Positions 49,201 through 62,355 are shown, counted from the stretch's first letter. The stretch: 64,000 nucleotides of DNA from Cymodocea nodosa (GCA_036874045.1 CM072335.1:27721501-27785500), one strand, 5' to 3'. Numbers and translations are program-made. The notes: a model not told the origin generated them from the letters alone.

Positions 49201-49945
49201 ATTTATCATATCAACTCTAATATTTTCCGTCAATAAATCGAAAACATTAGCAGAAGGTGATGTAGATGAGAAGGTAAAAAAATATAAATACATGGAGGAA
49301 TATATATATACATCATTATCATCAACACCACACGATGATGGGATGTGGTACCAAATCGACGGGCCACGAGCCACCTCGTCACGCTCCATGCGTGTAACCT
49401 CGCAGCAGACAGCGTGGGACTCATGAAATATTAATTATCACGTGTTCATCTCGTTCGATTCGACCAAGTCCCAAGGACGAAGAACAAATGCAAGCCGCGA
49501 TCTATACGAGTCTTTGGTTGATTAATTAATTAATTAACCCAGTGGTCAAGTGCCATCGGGGCCGCATGGAGGACCGTGCACAATCGCCCACGTCCAAGAG
49601 TTTTAGCCTTGAATGCAAAGAAATTTAATGGGGTTTTTGTTCCGAGGGGAGTGGAGCATTCGTTAAGTACAGTCATTGATGTGTTCGTAGCCTCCAACAC
49701 CCAGATTTTGATAAGCCCACCACCCGTTCAACAAAATGTGACTCGTTCGATTCGATGCCTGGGCACTGATTCCTTCGGCGTGTCCACGCTAGTGCCCAAG
49801 ACAGAAAGACTAACGAAGAAAATTAGGACTGTTTTACTGGTCCACAAAGAGAAAGAAAGCCTAACATCACAGTCCAATGGATGAGAAGGAAAGGGAGGAG
49901 ACACCCAAGATATCGATCGAGGAGTTGTGGTGAACGATGATGGTT
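46222..49945. other. Intergenic between the Copia element and the receptor kinase
   Basis: No recognised gene. It contains a GAAA microsatellite near 46548-46567, a CAG run near 46612, an AAAAT pentanucleotide repeat (47486-47510) and an AT dinucleotide run near 47769. GC-richer patches lie at about 46840-47040 and 47800-48660, with short open frames on both strands that match nothing I know. These patches could be noncoding RNA exons or gene remnants. Confidence 0.4.
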
Positions 49946-52900
49946 TCAGATGCTCAGGAGGTCGGGTGTGGGCGAGTGCGGTGCGTCTTTTGGTTGCTTG
50001 GCGGTGGTATTCGGGCTGTCGTTGGTGGTGGTGGTGGATGGTGGAGATATATCGCCAGTGGCCTCCACCGGCGGCTTGGGGACATCGGTGAGGATCTGAA
50101 CCACCTCGCGCATTGTGGGGCGTTCGATGCTCTGCTCCTCCACGCACAACATGGCAACGTAGAACACGTGCATGACCTCGTGGATGGGGACGGTGGGCAG
50201 TCTCGGATCCAGAATCTTGAGCACGCCCTCCTTGTTCGAGTCCGTTGTCTTCCTTACCCACTGGACGATGTCCACACCGTCGCCGAACTCCCCCACGGGC
50301 CTCCTCCCGCTCACCAGCTCCAGAAGCACTACCCCAAAGCTGTACACGTCGCTCTTCTCGTCGACTTTCAAGGTGTAGGCGTACTCTATTCAAAATTCAA
50401 ACAGAGCGATGCGTATAAGCATATGATCGAACGCCAAAATCGCAAAACCCAACAGAACAATTCTACGAAATGATGACCATAAGCATGGCCAAATCGACAT
50501 TTTGGTATGGGATTGATTTGTGTTACCTGGAGCAATGTAGCCGTAGGAGCCGGCGATGGCGGACATGCACTCGGAAGTGCCGGAGTCTTGCAAGAACTTC
50601 GCCAAGCCGAAATCGGCGACGTGGGCTTCGAAGTTCAAGTCCAGGAGGATGTTGTTGGACTTGACGTCGCGGTGAACGATAAGGGGTGAGCAATCGTGGT
50701 GGAGATAGCAGAGACCCTTCGCTGCCTCCACCGCGATCTTGAACCTGGTGTCCCAGAGGAGACGACCGCCCTTCTTGCCGTGGAGGACTTCCCCAAGACT
50801 TCCGTTGGGCATGTACTCATAAACCAGAAGGTTGATATCGTGATTGGAGCAGAAGCCCAACAATCGCACTATGTGCCTGTGACGGATTCGACCAAGAGTC
50901 TGTATCTCGGCGGAGAACCCATGGTCATGGGAGGATCCCCTGCCCATGGCAGGAAGCCTCTTCACTGCCACATGCTCGCCGTTCGGCAACAAACCCTTGT
51001 AGACGATTCCGGCTCCTCCTTTGCCTATGATGTTCTCTTCCTTGAGGCAATCCAGAACGTCGTCGGAGGTGAAATCAAGGCGTTGGAACGCCGTCAGCTT
51101 CCAGGACCGGGACGCGCTCGATTTCTTCAGAGAGCGGGCTTTCAAGATTGCGACAATGGCGAAAGCGACGGAGCAGACGAGTAGTCCAACGACAAGAAAC
51201 AGCTTGCAGGAAGACGAGAGAGGACCCTTGGCGCGAGCGGTATTGGCGCCACTACCGACCCCGGCGGGACAAGGAGAAATGTACGGTCCACAGAGCCCCG
51301 GATTGCCGACGAAAGAGGTGGAGTTGAAGTAGCTGAACTGGCCAGTTCCAGGGACAAGACCGGAAAGGTTGTTGAACGAGAAATCCACCGATGTTAAGCT
51401 CTGCATCGTCGATAGCGACGTCGGGATGCTACCGGACAGGTGGTTCCTTGACAAATTGAGATAGTTCAAGATCCTCATCCCGGTGATGTCCGGCGGAATG
51501 ACGCCCGAAAGATTGTTCCCGCTGATATCCACGAACGTCAGCAGCTTGCACTTGCTGATCTCCGGCGGAATCTCACCGGAGAACCTATTCCCGCTGAAAT
51601 CCATCTTCGAGAGTTGCTGCAGCTTCCCGATTTCCGTTGGCAATCTCCCATAGAACATGTTTTGGTTAACTAAAAGCTTCTGCATTCCAGAGAAATTACC
51701 AATAGACGCCGGAAGTAGTCCAAAGAGACGGTTGTTCGACAGACTTATCTGACCGAGGTCCGCCGAGACGACGGCGGAGGTGGAGACGTCGGGGAAGCCC
51801 CCAGAGAGAAGATTGTCCTGGAACTCCACCTGAGCAAGATTGGGTAGACTAAACAACCCAACAGGAATAGACCCATTGAGGTAGTTTTCCCCCATCCTGA
51901 TTCTTCTCAACGACAAGCACTTGCCAAGTTTGCTCGGGATTGGCCCGAACAGGAAGTTTCCAAGGGTGATGAGTACCTGGAGATTATTCCCATAGCAGAG
52001 ATCTTCCGGAAGATACCCCGTGAGCTTGTTCGACGACAGGTCCAACAACCGGAGGTTCCCGTTCTTCCCCAGTTGCTTGGGGATCACTCCGGTGAAGTTG
52101 TTCTCCCAGAGCTGAAGAACCTCTAGCTCCGGGAGGTCGCCGATGAAGCCCGGAATGTTGCCGTAGAGTTTGTTCCGGAAAAGGTTCAGGAGGGTGAGGT
52201 TCTTCAGGTCCGCAAAGGTCTCCGGGATCTCACCGGTGAGAGCGTTGTTGGAGAGGTCCATCGACTTGAGACTCGTCAGCTTTCCCAGCTCCGGTGCGAG
52301 TCCACCGGAGAGCCCGTTCACCTGGAGGAAAAGCGTGTCGAGCTTCTCCAAATTCCCCATCTCCGGAGGGATCTCGCCGGTTAGGCCACAGTTGGCTATG
52401 TCGAGACGGAAGAGAGACTTCAGCTTCCCCAGCTCCGGTGGAATGCCGCCCGTGTAGTCATTGTAATATCCCAAGTACAACTCCTGCAACCGTGAAAGAT
52501 TCCCAATCTCCGGAGGAATCGGCCCCCCGAGCTCGTTGCCAGACACGGCAAGATACTCTAGGTATTCCCACGCCCCGTACTCCGGTGGGATCGCACCGGA
52601 GAAGAAGTTGCCTCCTAGATGTAGATGTCGGAGATTGGACATCTCCGACAGCTCGCCCGGTAGGACCCCAGTGAGGTTGTTGTTGTAGAGATCCAGCACC
52701 TTGAGGTTCTTGAGCTTCGGGAGGGCGGTGGGAAAGCTCCCATTGAAAATGTTGTTGGAGAGATTCAGCGACCTGAGACTCGCGATGCGGGAGATCTCCG
52801 GGGGAATGGGACCGGAAAGCTCGTTGGCGGCGACGGAGAGGTTGAGCAGGAACAAGAGGCTGCCCACGTCGGGGGAGAGGGAGCCGGAGAGGTTGAAGTT

Positions 52901-53137
52901 GGCGATGTCGAGAGAGACGACGGAGCGGCTACGGGGATCGCAGGTGACGCCAGACCAGTGGCAGTGATCAGTGGTGGCATTCCAGCTGGAGAGGGAGCCA
53001 GAGGGGTCGGAGAAGGAGAACTTGAGGGAAAGCAACGCCACTGGCTCCGGTAGACGTGGCGTTCTTGCGACGGCGGTGGAGTGGAGGAGGAAGAAGGGGA
53101 GAAGGAGGAGGAGGAGGAAGAGAAGGTTTATTTTCAT
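49946..53137 (-). CDS. BAM: LRR receptor kinase of the BAM1/BAM2 (CLAVATA1-related) type
   Basis: Two exons: 53137-50527 and 50385-49946, joined across a 141-bp intron (GT-AG), giving about 1016 residues. Order: signal peptide (1-25, Leu-rich); LRR N-cap with CHWSGVTC (about 58-66); about twenty LRRs (72-610); a Cys pair NPGLCG...CP (about 620-632); one membrane segment (about 644-664); kinase (about 695-975) with [24 protein letters not shown] (RD type) and DFGLAKF, all catalytic residues present; and a Ser/Thr/Pro tail ending PDLLSI. The intron falls in the GYIAPEYAYT segment, its conserved place in LRR-XI kinases. BAM receptors sit in the plasma membrane, bind CLE peptides and act in meristem and anther development (family knowledge). 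BAM1 versus BAM2 cannot be settled. Confidence 0.95.
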
Positions 53138-55130
53138 CTTGTTGTTGTTGCAAGGAAGAAGATGGGGGAAGAGTGGAGTCTGGAGACACTGGTGTGGTGG
53201 TGTTTTTTTGTCTGTGCTCTGGTCTTCACCTGCCGCTTCGTTTGGTGGAAGGCGAGGGTTTTATGGTCCGCTCCGATCGCTTGTTCCGGGCAGATTTGGT
53301 ATGGGGAATATTTTTGAACTTTTCTATTAAAATATTGGTAATATTTTTTATTTCAATTTAAATCTTTTCGTTAAAAGTAGGGGAAAAAAAAAAAATCAAT
53401 TCCGTTAGTTAATATACACCATTGGATTTTCGGAAAGGGAATAACTGATTAGTTTAAACTTTTTATTGATTATTTAAGTTTTGATGAATATGATAATTGA
53501 TTTTTTATTTTTTAACGATGGAAATTATCAACAAAAAAAACAATAATGGAATAGCTAATCAACTACGTAACTAACACTACCAATATTGACGACGAAAATT
53601 AATTAAATAAGAAAATTATATACAACTGAATTAGAAAACATAAATACAAAAAAAAAAAAAAACTTTTTTTTACTTCATTGTAAAGTAAGAAATTTTGATT
53701 AATCTAAACTCAAAAACAAAAGGCTAATAATCATTAACGATTTGCATGGTGATGACCAACAGCATAATTGATCTTTAATTTCCTTACATTCTTTTAAATT
53801 TAAACATAAACAGAAATACTAACATTATAAAAAAAATTTACACAACTCTCTACCAGTGTCAGTGTCAGTTTCAGTTCTTATCGGACCAAGGAGTTTCTTT
53901 TTTTATGGCAAGCAAAAAGAATTTCTTTATAGATATTAATAATATAACAAAAATTCTTTTATCCCCGTTAAATTACATCTCCAGAAGACAAAGTGATGAA
54001 CTTGTGTTATCGAAAAAAACAGTAATGAATTTGCAATGGCGTGTGGTCGGTACTTGCATGCTTGCGATCGATGCCTCCCGCACGGTCTTCAACGTAATGG
54101 CTGGATTTTTGTTTTGTGAAAGAAGGCGATAATTTTTCCATGGTCTTTTTGTGGGCGCCTAATCGTATGATTAATTATCAGTCGAGCAATGCGTAATTTA
54201 TTATGTATTAAAATTTCACTTTACACCTCCCAAGCTGAGAATTTTTTTTTGTAACGAAGCCGATGACTGGACTGCGTTATCGAACAAAATGTGTAAAATG
54301 TTTACTCGCCGAGAAAAAAGAAAAAGCATTTCCCATGTTCGAGAAAAGACGTGAGAACCGACACGTCTGATGGCCGGAAACGGTAGTTACTTCTTTTTTT
54401 TAATCATTTCCCCATTTGTACGTGTCATTTTTTTATCGTATCATTCTAATTTTATCAAGTATTTCTGAAGAGACAGAAAATACGTAGTCCATAAAGAAGT
54501 GGGAGTATTTTTAGATTTTTAAAAATCAAATATTTGAAGAAAAAAAATTACGCAATGCCCAATCTACCCCCATCACGTGAAGCAATCAAATTTTTAATTT
54601 TCTTTTTAAGTTGTTAAGATTTTCTGAATGTAAAATATTATTTATAATAAATATAAATCTTGATTTATTTATTTGTAATCTGTCTTCTACTTCTTAGGTG
54701 TCAGAAGAGATCTTAAGTTGAAAATCAAGTAAAAATAATATCATCATCGTGAAAAAGTTTGAATTCAAATATTATATATGAGATATGACGAGTAAATCTC
54801 TTGCAATTACTTAAAACTCAAAAAATTTGAAACTCTAACATAACTTTGCAGATATATTTATTTATATATATATAAATAAATATTGGCAATCAATAACATT
54901 TTTATTGTGATTGCTTAAAAATGATATACCAAATTTATTTTTAATACGTGGTTTTGTTTTCTGAATGAATTTTACTAAGGTATTTTGTCATATCGCTTTT
55001 GCTTATTTTGTAAATCGTATATTTAACATCAAAATATATTAAAATTTAAATTTAATATATTATTTTAAACGCTTAGAATAAATAAATAAATAAATAACCT
55101 AATACAAAAATTAACATAAGCGCGTTTCTC
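53138..55130. other. Upstream region of the receptor kinase and AT-rich spacer
   Basis: The first few hundred bases should hold the 5' UTR and promoter of the receptor kinase. A purine-rich stretch (53085-53130 on the plus strand) actually encodes its signal peptide on the other strand. Beyond 53340 the DNA is AT-rich, with A-runs and an AATA microsatellite at about 55076-55097. No gene was seen. Confidence 0.5.
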
Positions 55131-57724
55131 CATGTGCCTGGAAGCCACCACTAGGCGTCGTCGGAGACTGCCCAGCCTTCTGACCTCCCCTTCGACGGTT
55201 CTTCCGTGCGCTTCGGTTTCTGCACCGGGACACCGATTGACTGCAATAAAATGGATTCTGGTATTAATAACACTTACTTGATGCGTTATATATATGACGC
55301 TTCATGAAGCATGGAAACTTGAGTTCATTTTTTTGAATCTATTGAGTTCTCGGACGACGAACTTCCTGTCTCCTGCCGTCTCGTACTCTTCCCCCTTCCT
55401 TCTGGATTCCAGTACTTTCCCATGCAGCCACCACACCACAGAAATGTTTATAAAATACCACCTTAATATGTGGTTAAATGTTTTCTGGATTTGCGTTTTC
55501 CAAGATTTTATTTTATTTTCCCAATGCTGTTAATAGTTTTTCGTTCGTCAGTGTTAATTATGAAAACCACGAACACTGTTACCTGTAATTTAGTACCGAG
55601 TCATCACATTAGTTTGTTTCTTTATAATGTAAGCTGTTTAGCATTAATTTACCCAAATTTGAAGTATAATTAGTGGAAGCTAACTGTTCTTAGGTGACTG
55701 AATGATTAGAATTGATTTAAATTGCTGGAGGACAGACCAGCACACAGTGACAACCACAGGAGATATTCCACGTGACGTGGGAGGACGAAAGGCCACCACA
55801 GGTGAATCGGACGACGACCGGATCGCCGAGAGCGGCCGCTTCTGAAAAGAACGGAACACGCCTTGTCCCTCCGTCTGTCTGACTGCGGTCTGCCCTCCTC
55901 ACATGTTGGGTACGGGGTGGCAGCGATGTCTCCGAGATCGATATCTGGCGTGTCCTGCTGATGATCGATCAAGCTTGCAACGACCCGCTCCCTCTCCCTT
56001 CTGTTGCATGCTCCTCCGCTTTTGGGTACGTCTCCCTGAAGGGAGGGAAAGCGGCTAACAGGAGGGTTTTGCAGTATCTGGAAATGCATGTGTGGTGGGT
56101 TCACGTCGGAGAAGAGGACGATCTCCGACGATCGATCGTTGCCGGATGGGGTTGCGCTGACACGGTCGACCGCTCTTTTCCAGGAAAGGTTTGTCTAGTT
56201 TTGGAGCGTGCAGGTTGGGGTGTACTGCTCCTCCGTCCCACCAGCCACATGGAAGTAAGTGGAACGGAATATTCGGCGTTGGAAGAAACCATGCTGGTCT
56301 CTTTATTTTAAGTAAAACTTAAAAGTAATATTTTAAAAAAAATCCCTATTTCCATGCAATAATAGAGTATAAAAGGATTAGTACAAGTTTTGAATTAGCA
56401 AAAAACTATAAGAGGGTATTGTAGTCCTTTAAAACAAAGAAAACGTTTGACGATTAACAATGTTGAGATTGATTTTATTAAATTATGTAGTTGATCTTTC
56501 TTTATTTTTTTATCAGTACCTCACGTATAAGGTAGTTGGATTTAAATATTAGACAAATCAACAATTAAAAAATATATATATTTCGTTAATACCTCTTAAG
56601 GAAAATTTAAAAGTTACATTTCCAACTAGCAATATTTGCAATGCGCGTTACGTTACTGTCCATGCACGCGCAAACAAGCTCCTGCTTTAACTTGGCAGGT
56701 TTTATTTCAGCCCAACCCAACCTCTTCGGAAAATTGCAGGTGCCTAAAGATTTGGGCTGGACTGGACTCTGTGGACTGGGCCGGGACTCTCCGTTATTGG
56801 AACTTTGAGTTCGAAATTGAACGAAACAAGGAACATATGCTCTCACGAATCTTAGATGTTTGAAGAAATCATGACTTCCCGTTTTCCTGGTTTTCTTATT
56901 TTTGGTTTTATTTACTTTTCTCTGTTGTATTTTTTGTAAGAGAAAATATGTTATTTTTCTAATAGCTCAATTGATCATAGACAAGGATATTCGTAGTTTC
57001 TATTAGGAGCATTGAAATATTAGTGAATATCAAAATCACTACAATTATGAAAAAAATACGTATGTCACATTACCCAATTAATATAATTTATGTAAGGCAC
57101 ATCCTTGATCTTCATTTCGCGTAGTCACCTAATTATCAATGATATAAAAAATAACAAGTTTAGGGGAATCAGAGAACAGATGGTTTTCTTTAATTACATT
57201 GGTATTCTATGAATCTCTTGTTGCTTAAACTATCATTGTTGTAACAGGGGATCATTTAACCTTTTGGTTTCATGCTTCTCCCTGCATTTTTCTGCGGCAA
57301 CTGACTATTTAAAAAAGTTGATTAATTTTGAGTTAGATGACTGACATTTCAATATAGTATCAAATTTGAAAATAGCATTCTGGGCTCAAATCTTTACACA
57401 ATCATCCAATATAATATGATTCATGAATCTGCTGAACTCAGTTCTTACACTCCCGCTTGTTAACTCAGATCAGATCTCTCCACTTCTACAGGTAAACCAG
57501 TAATAAAGTAAAAAAAAAAATGCATACCATCATCCATATTAAATAAGGTGAGGCGAAGCAAATAGCAAATACAAACCACCTCAGTTACAGGCTGGAATAA
57601 TCTACAAATAGAATTTACACGTCTTCAATTCAGCATGGTGGAAAACCGGTAATACAAATTTACAGCAAAAGAAGAAACTGATCACCTCCTACCTTACAAA
57701 ACAAAAATAAAGTCATTTATCCTC
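55131..57724. other. Intergenic with a GC-richer island at 55130-56290
   Basis: The island has open frames up to 132 codons on the minus strand (56104-55706) and 116 on the plus strand (55961-56311). None matches a known family, and composition alone can explain them. The rest is AT-rich spacer and the PPR gene's 3' UTR. Confidence 0.35.
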
Positions 57725-59479
57725 CTAGGAGAGATCACATCCAGAGAAGCCAAAGTCCGACAAGGAAATGTGCCCAACATATCTAACTTCAAGCATCAAC
57801 TTCTCTAATTCCGAATAAATCTCATACGTCCATGGGTGGGAGACATCACAAACTGTGAATACATGAACCTTCGTACCCAATTCAATGCAACTCCAACCTG
57901 CACTCTTCCTGATTCCTCGGGATTTCATCACCTTCCTGACCTCAGCTGCTTCCTCCCAGAACCCAGCCTTCACATAATTATCTGCCAACAATATATAAGG
58001 TTCAGCATTGTTCGGTTCCATCTCAAATAGTTGTGAAATGGCTTCCATTGCAAGATCTCCTTTACCATAATGCCTACAAAAACCCAAGAATGAACTCAGA
58101 ATAATCATATTAGGCTTGAAAGCCATTGTCATCATAAGATTCTTGGCAGCCCGAAGATGGCCCATCCTGCCATAAAGGTCGATCATACAAGCGTAATGAT
58201 CAAGATCAGGAACAAGACCATACTTGCTTGTCATCAAGTTGAAATAGTGAAGTCCTTCCTCAAGAAGACCTGAGTGATTACAAGCAGTCAAGACACCAAT
58301 GAAGCAGATGCTATCTGGTTTCCTAGCATCCTCGATAAACCTCTTAAACAGCTTCAATGCATCAGCTGCTCTTCCATTCTGAGCATATCCCACTATCATG
58401 GAGGTCCAATGGATGTTGTTCCTTTCAGTGCCAGAGGACTCAAAGACAATAACAGCTTCGTCGATGCTCCCACATTTGGAGTACATGTCAAGCAAAGTAC
58501 TTGACACAAATACATTTCTATCAATACCCAATTTGTGCACCAAGGAATGCAGTTGTTTCCCCATCACAAGAGATGGCATAGTTCCACACGAGTTGAGAAG
58601 GCTAGAAAATGTGGTGGTGGTAGCTGCAATTTCTCTTTGTTGCATTTTGACAAATAGTTTCAGTGAGTCTTGTCCAAGCATGTTCTGAGAATACCCAGAT
58701 ATCATGGAGTTGTATATAATCGAGTCCTTTTCTGAGATTAACTCGAACACTGATTTAGCCTCACTGATTTCTCCAAATTTTGCATATAAATCTATGAGTG
58801 CACTGTTAACATAAGCATTTGTCTCAAACCCAAGTTTAAGTATATGCGCATGAAGCATCCTTCCTTGTTTGGATCCAGCAGAAAAACCCTTGCATCCATT
58901 AATTACACTTGCAAGAGTGAAGGTATTAGGTCTAACTCCATCATCTAACATTTTCTTAAACATAATAAGAGCTTCAACACCACAACCATTTTGTGAGAAA
59001 CCAGATATTATTGAAGTCCACAAGACCAAGTCTCTCAGCACCATTCCATCAAACACTTTCTTTGCGTCTTGGACAGTTCCAGATTTGGAATAAAGATCAA
59101 CAAGTTTGCTTCCCAGAAATAGATTTTCTCCATATCCAACCTCAAGAATATGCGCATGGACCTGCACGCCTAAACATGTATGTGGAACTTTGCAACATGA
59201 AGTGAGGATGCTGCATAGCACGAACTTTGTTGGCTTCATCCCTGAGTTATGCATGTGGCAAAAAGCATCCATGGCTTCTCTGTGATGTCCCTCGTCCACC
59301 AGTCGTATGATGGAAGAATCGGAGGAAACATGTTTACCAGCTTTCAATGAAGAAAATAGTTTTCTTTCGATTCTGTTTGAAATATCTGAAGACAGTTGAA
59401 ATTCTATAGAATGAACGAGTGACTTGCAGCAAGATATTAGGATTGGCTTTAGACAGGGGCTTTCATTAAGAGCAATCAT
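57725..59479 (-). CDS. Pentatricopeptide repeat protein, PLS class, E subgroup
   Basis: Single exon of 584 residues. After a 70-residue N-terminus come about a dozen P, L and S repeats from about 70 to 480. Typical blocks are LVLWTSIISGFSQNG, NSALIDLYAKFGEISEAKSVF, STLLDMYSKCGSIDEAVIVF and HWTSMIVGYAQNGRAADAL. The end shows the E motifs (KSAGWSCIELGTKVHVF, then HPWTYEIYSELEKLMLEV) and stops soon after, so it has no DYW deaminase domain and at most a short E+ region. Such proteins bind organellar RNA, often as C-to-U editing specificity factors that recruit a separate DYW protein (family knowledge). Target and organelle are unknown; the Ser/Arg-containing N-terminus could be a transit peptide. 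A short uORF overlaps the start. Confidence 0.93.
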   Translation of the reverse strand: MIALNESPCLKPILISCCKSLVHSIEFQLSSDISNRIERKLFSSLKAGKHVSSDSSIIRLVDEGHHREAMDAFCHMHNSGMKPTKFVLCSILTSCCKVPHTCLGVQVHAHILEVGYGENLFLGSKLVDLYSKSGTVQDAKKVFDGMVLRDLVLWTSIISGFSQNGCGVEALIMFKKMLDDGVRPNTFTLASVINGCKGFSAGSKQGRMLHAHILKLGFETNAYVNSALIDLYAKFGEISEAKSVFELISEKDSIIYNSMISGYSQNMLGQDSLKLFVKMQQREIAATTTTFSSLLNSCGTMPSLVMGKQLHSLVHKLGIDRNVFVSSTLLDMYSKCGSIDEAVIVFESSGTERNNIHWTSMIVGYAQNGRAADALKLFKRFIEDARKPDSICFIGVLTACNHSGLLEEGLHYFNLMTSKYGLVPDLDHYACMIDLYGRMGHLRAAKNLMMTMAFKPNMIILSSFLGFCRHYGKGDLAMEAISQLFEMEPNNAEPYILLADNYVKAGFWEEAAEVRKVMKSRGIRKSAGWSCIELGTKVHVFTVCDVSHPWTYEIYSELEKLMLEVRYVGHISLSDFGFSGCDLS

Positions 59480-59499
59480 CTGGAACCTTCAGCCATCAT
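59476..59499 (-). promoter_or_regulatory. uORF overlapping the PPR start codon
   Basis: On the minus strand a 7-codon uORF (MMAEGSR) starts at 59499. Its TGA (59478-59476) overlaps the PPR ATG (59479-59477) as ATGA. If transcribed, it could allow reinitiation or dampen translation. Confidence 0.5.
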
Positions 59500-60500
59500 T
59501 TGAGCTGTCCAGTGCAGTATCTCAAGAAAATTAACGAAGAGTGTTACCTTTCTAATCCGTTCCTAAGACAATGACACAACTCACCAGGTCAAAATTCACG
59601 CAGCGCTAATTGTTGGCCAAAAAAAGGATTACGGCGAAAAACGTTTAAATGGCATCTAAACGGACATTTTTTCTCATTTTTACAACAATGGCTGTAATAA
59701 GAAAATACAAAGTTTATTGAGAAAATGAATAAAACTTGCCTGGAGAAGGACCGAGCGACGTATGGCGGAGCGGAGAACGGAGGAGCCGCCGGAGACCAAC
59801 GCACGCCGACAATGCCAAATTGCCGATAGGGTTTCCCAGTTGGGATTTGGGAAACGAAGGAAGGGGAAGGACGTAATAATCATCAAGGAAGATGTCCACA
59901 GCAGCATACAGTGTCGGGTTGCTAATCGAATAGTATAGTCTTAATGCCATATATATATCAGTAAGTCGTAATTGGAGAACATTACGCTTGTTCTGTTTGA
60001 AGGAATATTAGGAGAGCGGTTACCTCTCCAACCCTCGCCTTTTTATTGAATTTTCTCTGCTTCAGTCCACCGCCACGTTCGCCGTTGATCGATCGATCCG
60101 GTACCATGACAGGCGCCGTTCGTCGCATCGCAAAGTCGATCACCACAGAGGAGGAGGCGTTCGAAGGAAAACGGAGAGAGACAGTGGCCTGGCGGTGGAC
60201 CAGACGACGTCCCTCGGCCGGCTGCTACTCGAGGTCGCGGTGAAGCGCGACATCGGAGGATCTGCTTAATTTGAAACCTGTGCGCAACATTTTCTTCGTA
60301 GGTATTCAATAACGTCAACCGACGAAAACAGGGGCCTCTCTCATCTCTTCTAAAACGGGCTACCAATGACATATTTTTGGTGGAATTCTTCGGCACGACC
60401 GACTACCATCTTGTTGTGATTCATATTTTCTTAAATCACTTTTAGGAATCTTGTATTGATTCTTAGTGCAGCAGCAAAACTAATTGCTTACGAATCCAAT
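59500..60500. other. PPR 5' region and GC-richer patch
   Basis: Probable 5' UTR and promoter of the PPR gene. A possible 5'-UTR donor (AAAG then GTAACA on the minus strand, near 59550) is visible. The patch at 60040-60400 is GC-richer and has a 117-codon minus-strand frame without recognisable domains. Confidence 0.4.
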
Positions 60501-60502
60501 TG

Positions 60503-61122
60503 GATGTTTTGATAACGATAGAAAGAAAAATAACAAAATTTTTTTTTATCATTTTCTAAATGTTTATGTATCAAATAGATTTTCAAAAGATTTTATTATT
60601 TTTCTTTCGTATATAAGAAAAAAAAAATTTCTTTCTAACATTTTATAGAAAAATTGAATTATCACATAATATATTAGTAACATATAATTTTAAAATAAAA
60701 ATTATTTATATCTTTAATAGATGAGAATTAATATTATAAGAGATATGTGAAATTATTTATATATTTAATAGATGAGAATTGAAATTATTTATATATTTTA
60801 TGTTGTGATTATTATCATAGATAACTTTATATTTTATTATCTATGATAAATTTTGTTATTCTCTATCTTAGATATAAAAAATATTTAATTTATCAATTTC
60901 AATATTTTCTATTTTGTGAATAAATATACATATTTTATGATTTTTCGTTATTTTTTATTTTGTGCACAATTATATGTATTTCAAATTCTATCATTTTCTA
61001 TTATGTACACAAATACATTAATTTTCTACTAACTTTTTATTACTTTTTGTTATTTTCTTTTCTATCATTCTTTATAATATTTTGTTATTTTCTTTTTACT
61101 ATTTTTTAGATTTAAAAACACC
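60503..61122. mobile_element. AT-rich MITE-like element with about 40-bp inverted ends
   Basis: The left end (60503-60539) holds GATGTTTTGATAACGATAG then AAAAATAACAAAAT. The right end (61079-61122) holds ATTTTGTTATTTTC then TTTAAAAACACC, its imperfect reverse complement. A second copy of the TTTTTGTTATTTTCTTT block lies just inside the right end (61044-61060). The 620-bp interior is very AT-rich and noncoding. Superfamily and target duplication are not determined. Confidence 0.5.
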
Positions 61123-61129
61123 CTTCAAG

Positions 61130-62350
61130 GCACCTCTCAACAATCTCAAACAACCTCTGTTCTTCATTCACTAGATTCTAATTAATTGTTCTATTCAAGA
61201 TTTTATATAATCATCATTTTAAAGTTGAGTATATATAGAAACAGTATTCAACTTTCAAATTTTTTTTTCACGATACCCAATACAACTAGAAGTTTCAAAC
61301 AAAAGTCAGACATTCATTTAATATGCATTGCTCTCCTTGAAGTTTTTTGTTCCAAATTAACTTTTTTAAGATAGTATGCGATTTTTTGTTAAAACAACAT
61401 AACATTTAGAAAAGTCATTGGAATGCATTAATTATCACATTTTTTGAGTTGCTTTTCGTCATTCTTTTCTTTTATAATAATCTTCAAATATCTTTTCCTT
61501 ATTGATGTATTTAGATATGCAATACCATTCTTTCTTTTAACCTGTTACCGTGCTGTTTATATATTTTTGTGGTTTGATGATAGATTTATCATTTATATAT
61601 CAGTGTCTAGAACATCCATTTCATGGTATTGCCATCTATGATATCCATTTTTACTCTGTGTGCAATTAAAATTTAAGTTTCAGAAAAAAAAATGAGCATC
61701 GGTTTGATAAATTAATTTTTTGTCAAGAGACAAGCAAATTAACCGATAGAGCAGGTAGTTTTTTTTAATCGCTTGACATGCTTCAGGCTTTCAGGACTAT
61801 CAAGACACAAGCCTCGATCTGCTTTCTCGCACCCTCACCTTAATTAATAATTTATTGTTGCTGCTAACCATTTACGAATTTTTTGCCACGCCATCATAAT
61901 TTTCCAAGTGTTGAAGTGGAAATGTATTTTATCATTTGATAGTTATTCGTTCCTAATTTGCATTATGATTTCGGAACATTATGTGCTGTATATAATATAT
62001 GCTTCTGTGTACTTTTAATGCTCAATAGAATTATGCCAAACCTGGAAAGTTACAATGTATTCTTTGCTACGTAGAATAATGAGAATTAATCCTGGCGGAC
62101 CATTATGCGCAGCATCTTAGCCTGTTTCTGGATATTAGCAAACAGTTGTCTATCTACACTTTGTACCCATTTTTAACATGATTTGCTCGACAATGTTCAT
62201 CTTATGGTTCTCTTTTGGGAGTGGAAAATTGCAGACGTCAATTTGTTTGGAGGTGAAGCTTCTGCACACGTAATCATCCATTGTAGTTTGGCAAATGATC
62301 AATGGATCTGTTGATTTCACCAAATACTTGTACATTATATAACTTCCTTG
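61130..62350. other. Intergenic, nothing recognised
   Basis: AT-rich spacer with short chance frames. No domain, RNA gene or repeat was recognised. Confidence 0.5.
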
Positions 62351-62355
62351 CGTGT

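Noticed and set aside
50696-51184. 162-codon plus-strand frame opposite the receptor kinase
   Set aside because: It is an antisense shadow of the kinase domain, created by GC-rich codon use.
53085-53130. GGA/GAA-rich stretch as a microsatellite
   Set aside because: On the minus strand it encodes the Leu/Phe-rich signal peptide of the receptor kinase.
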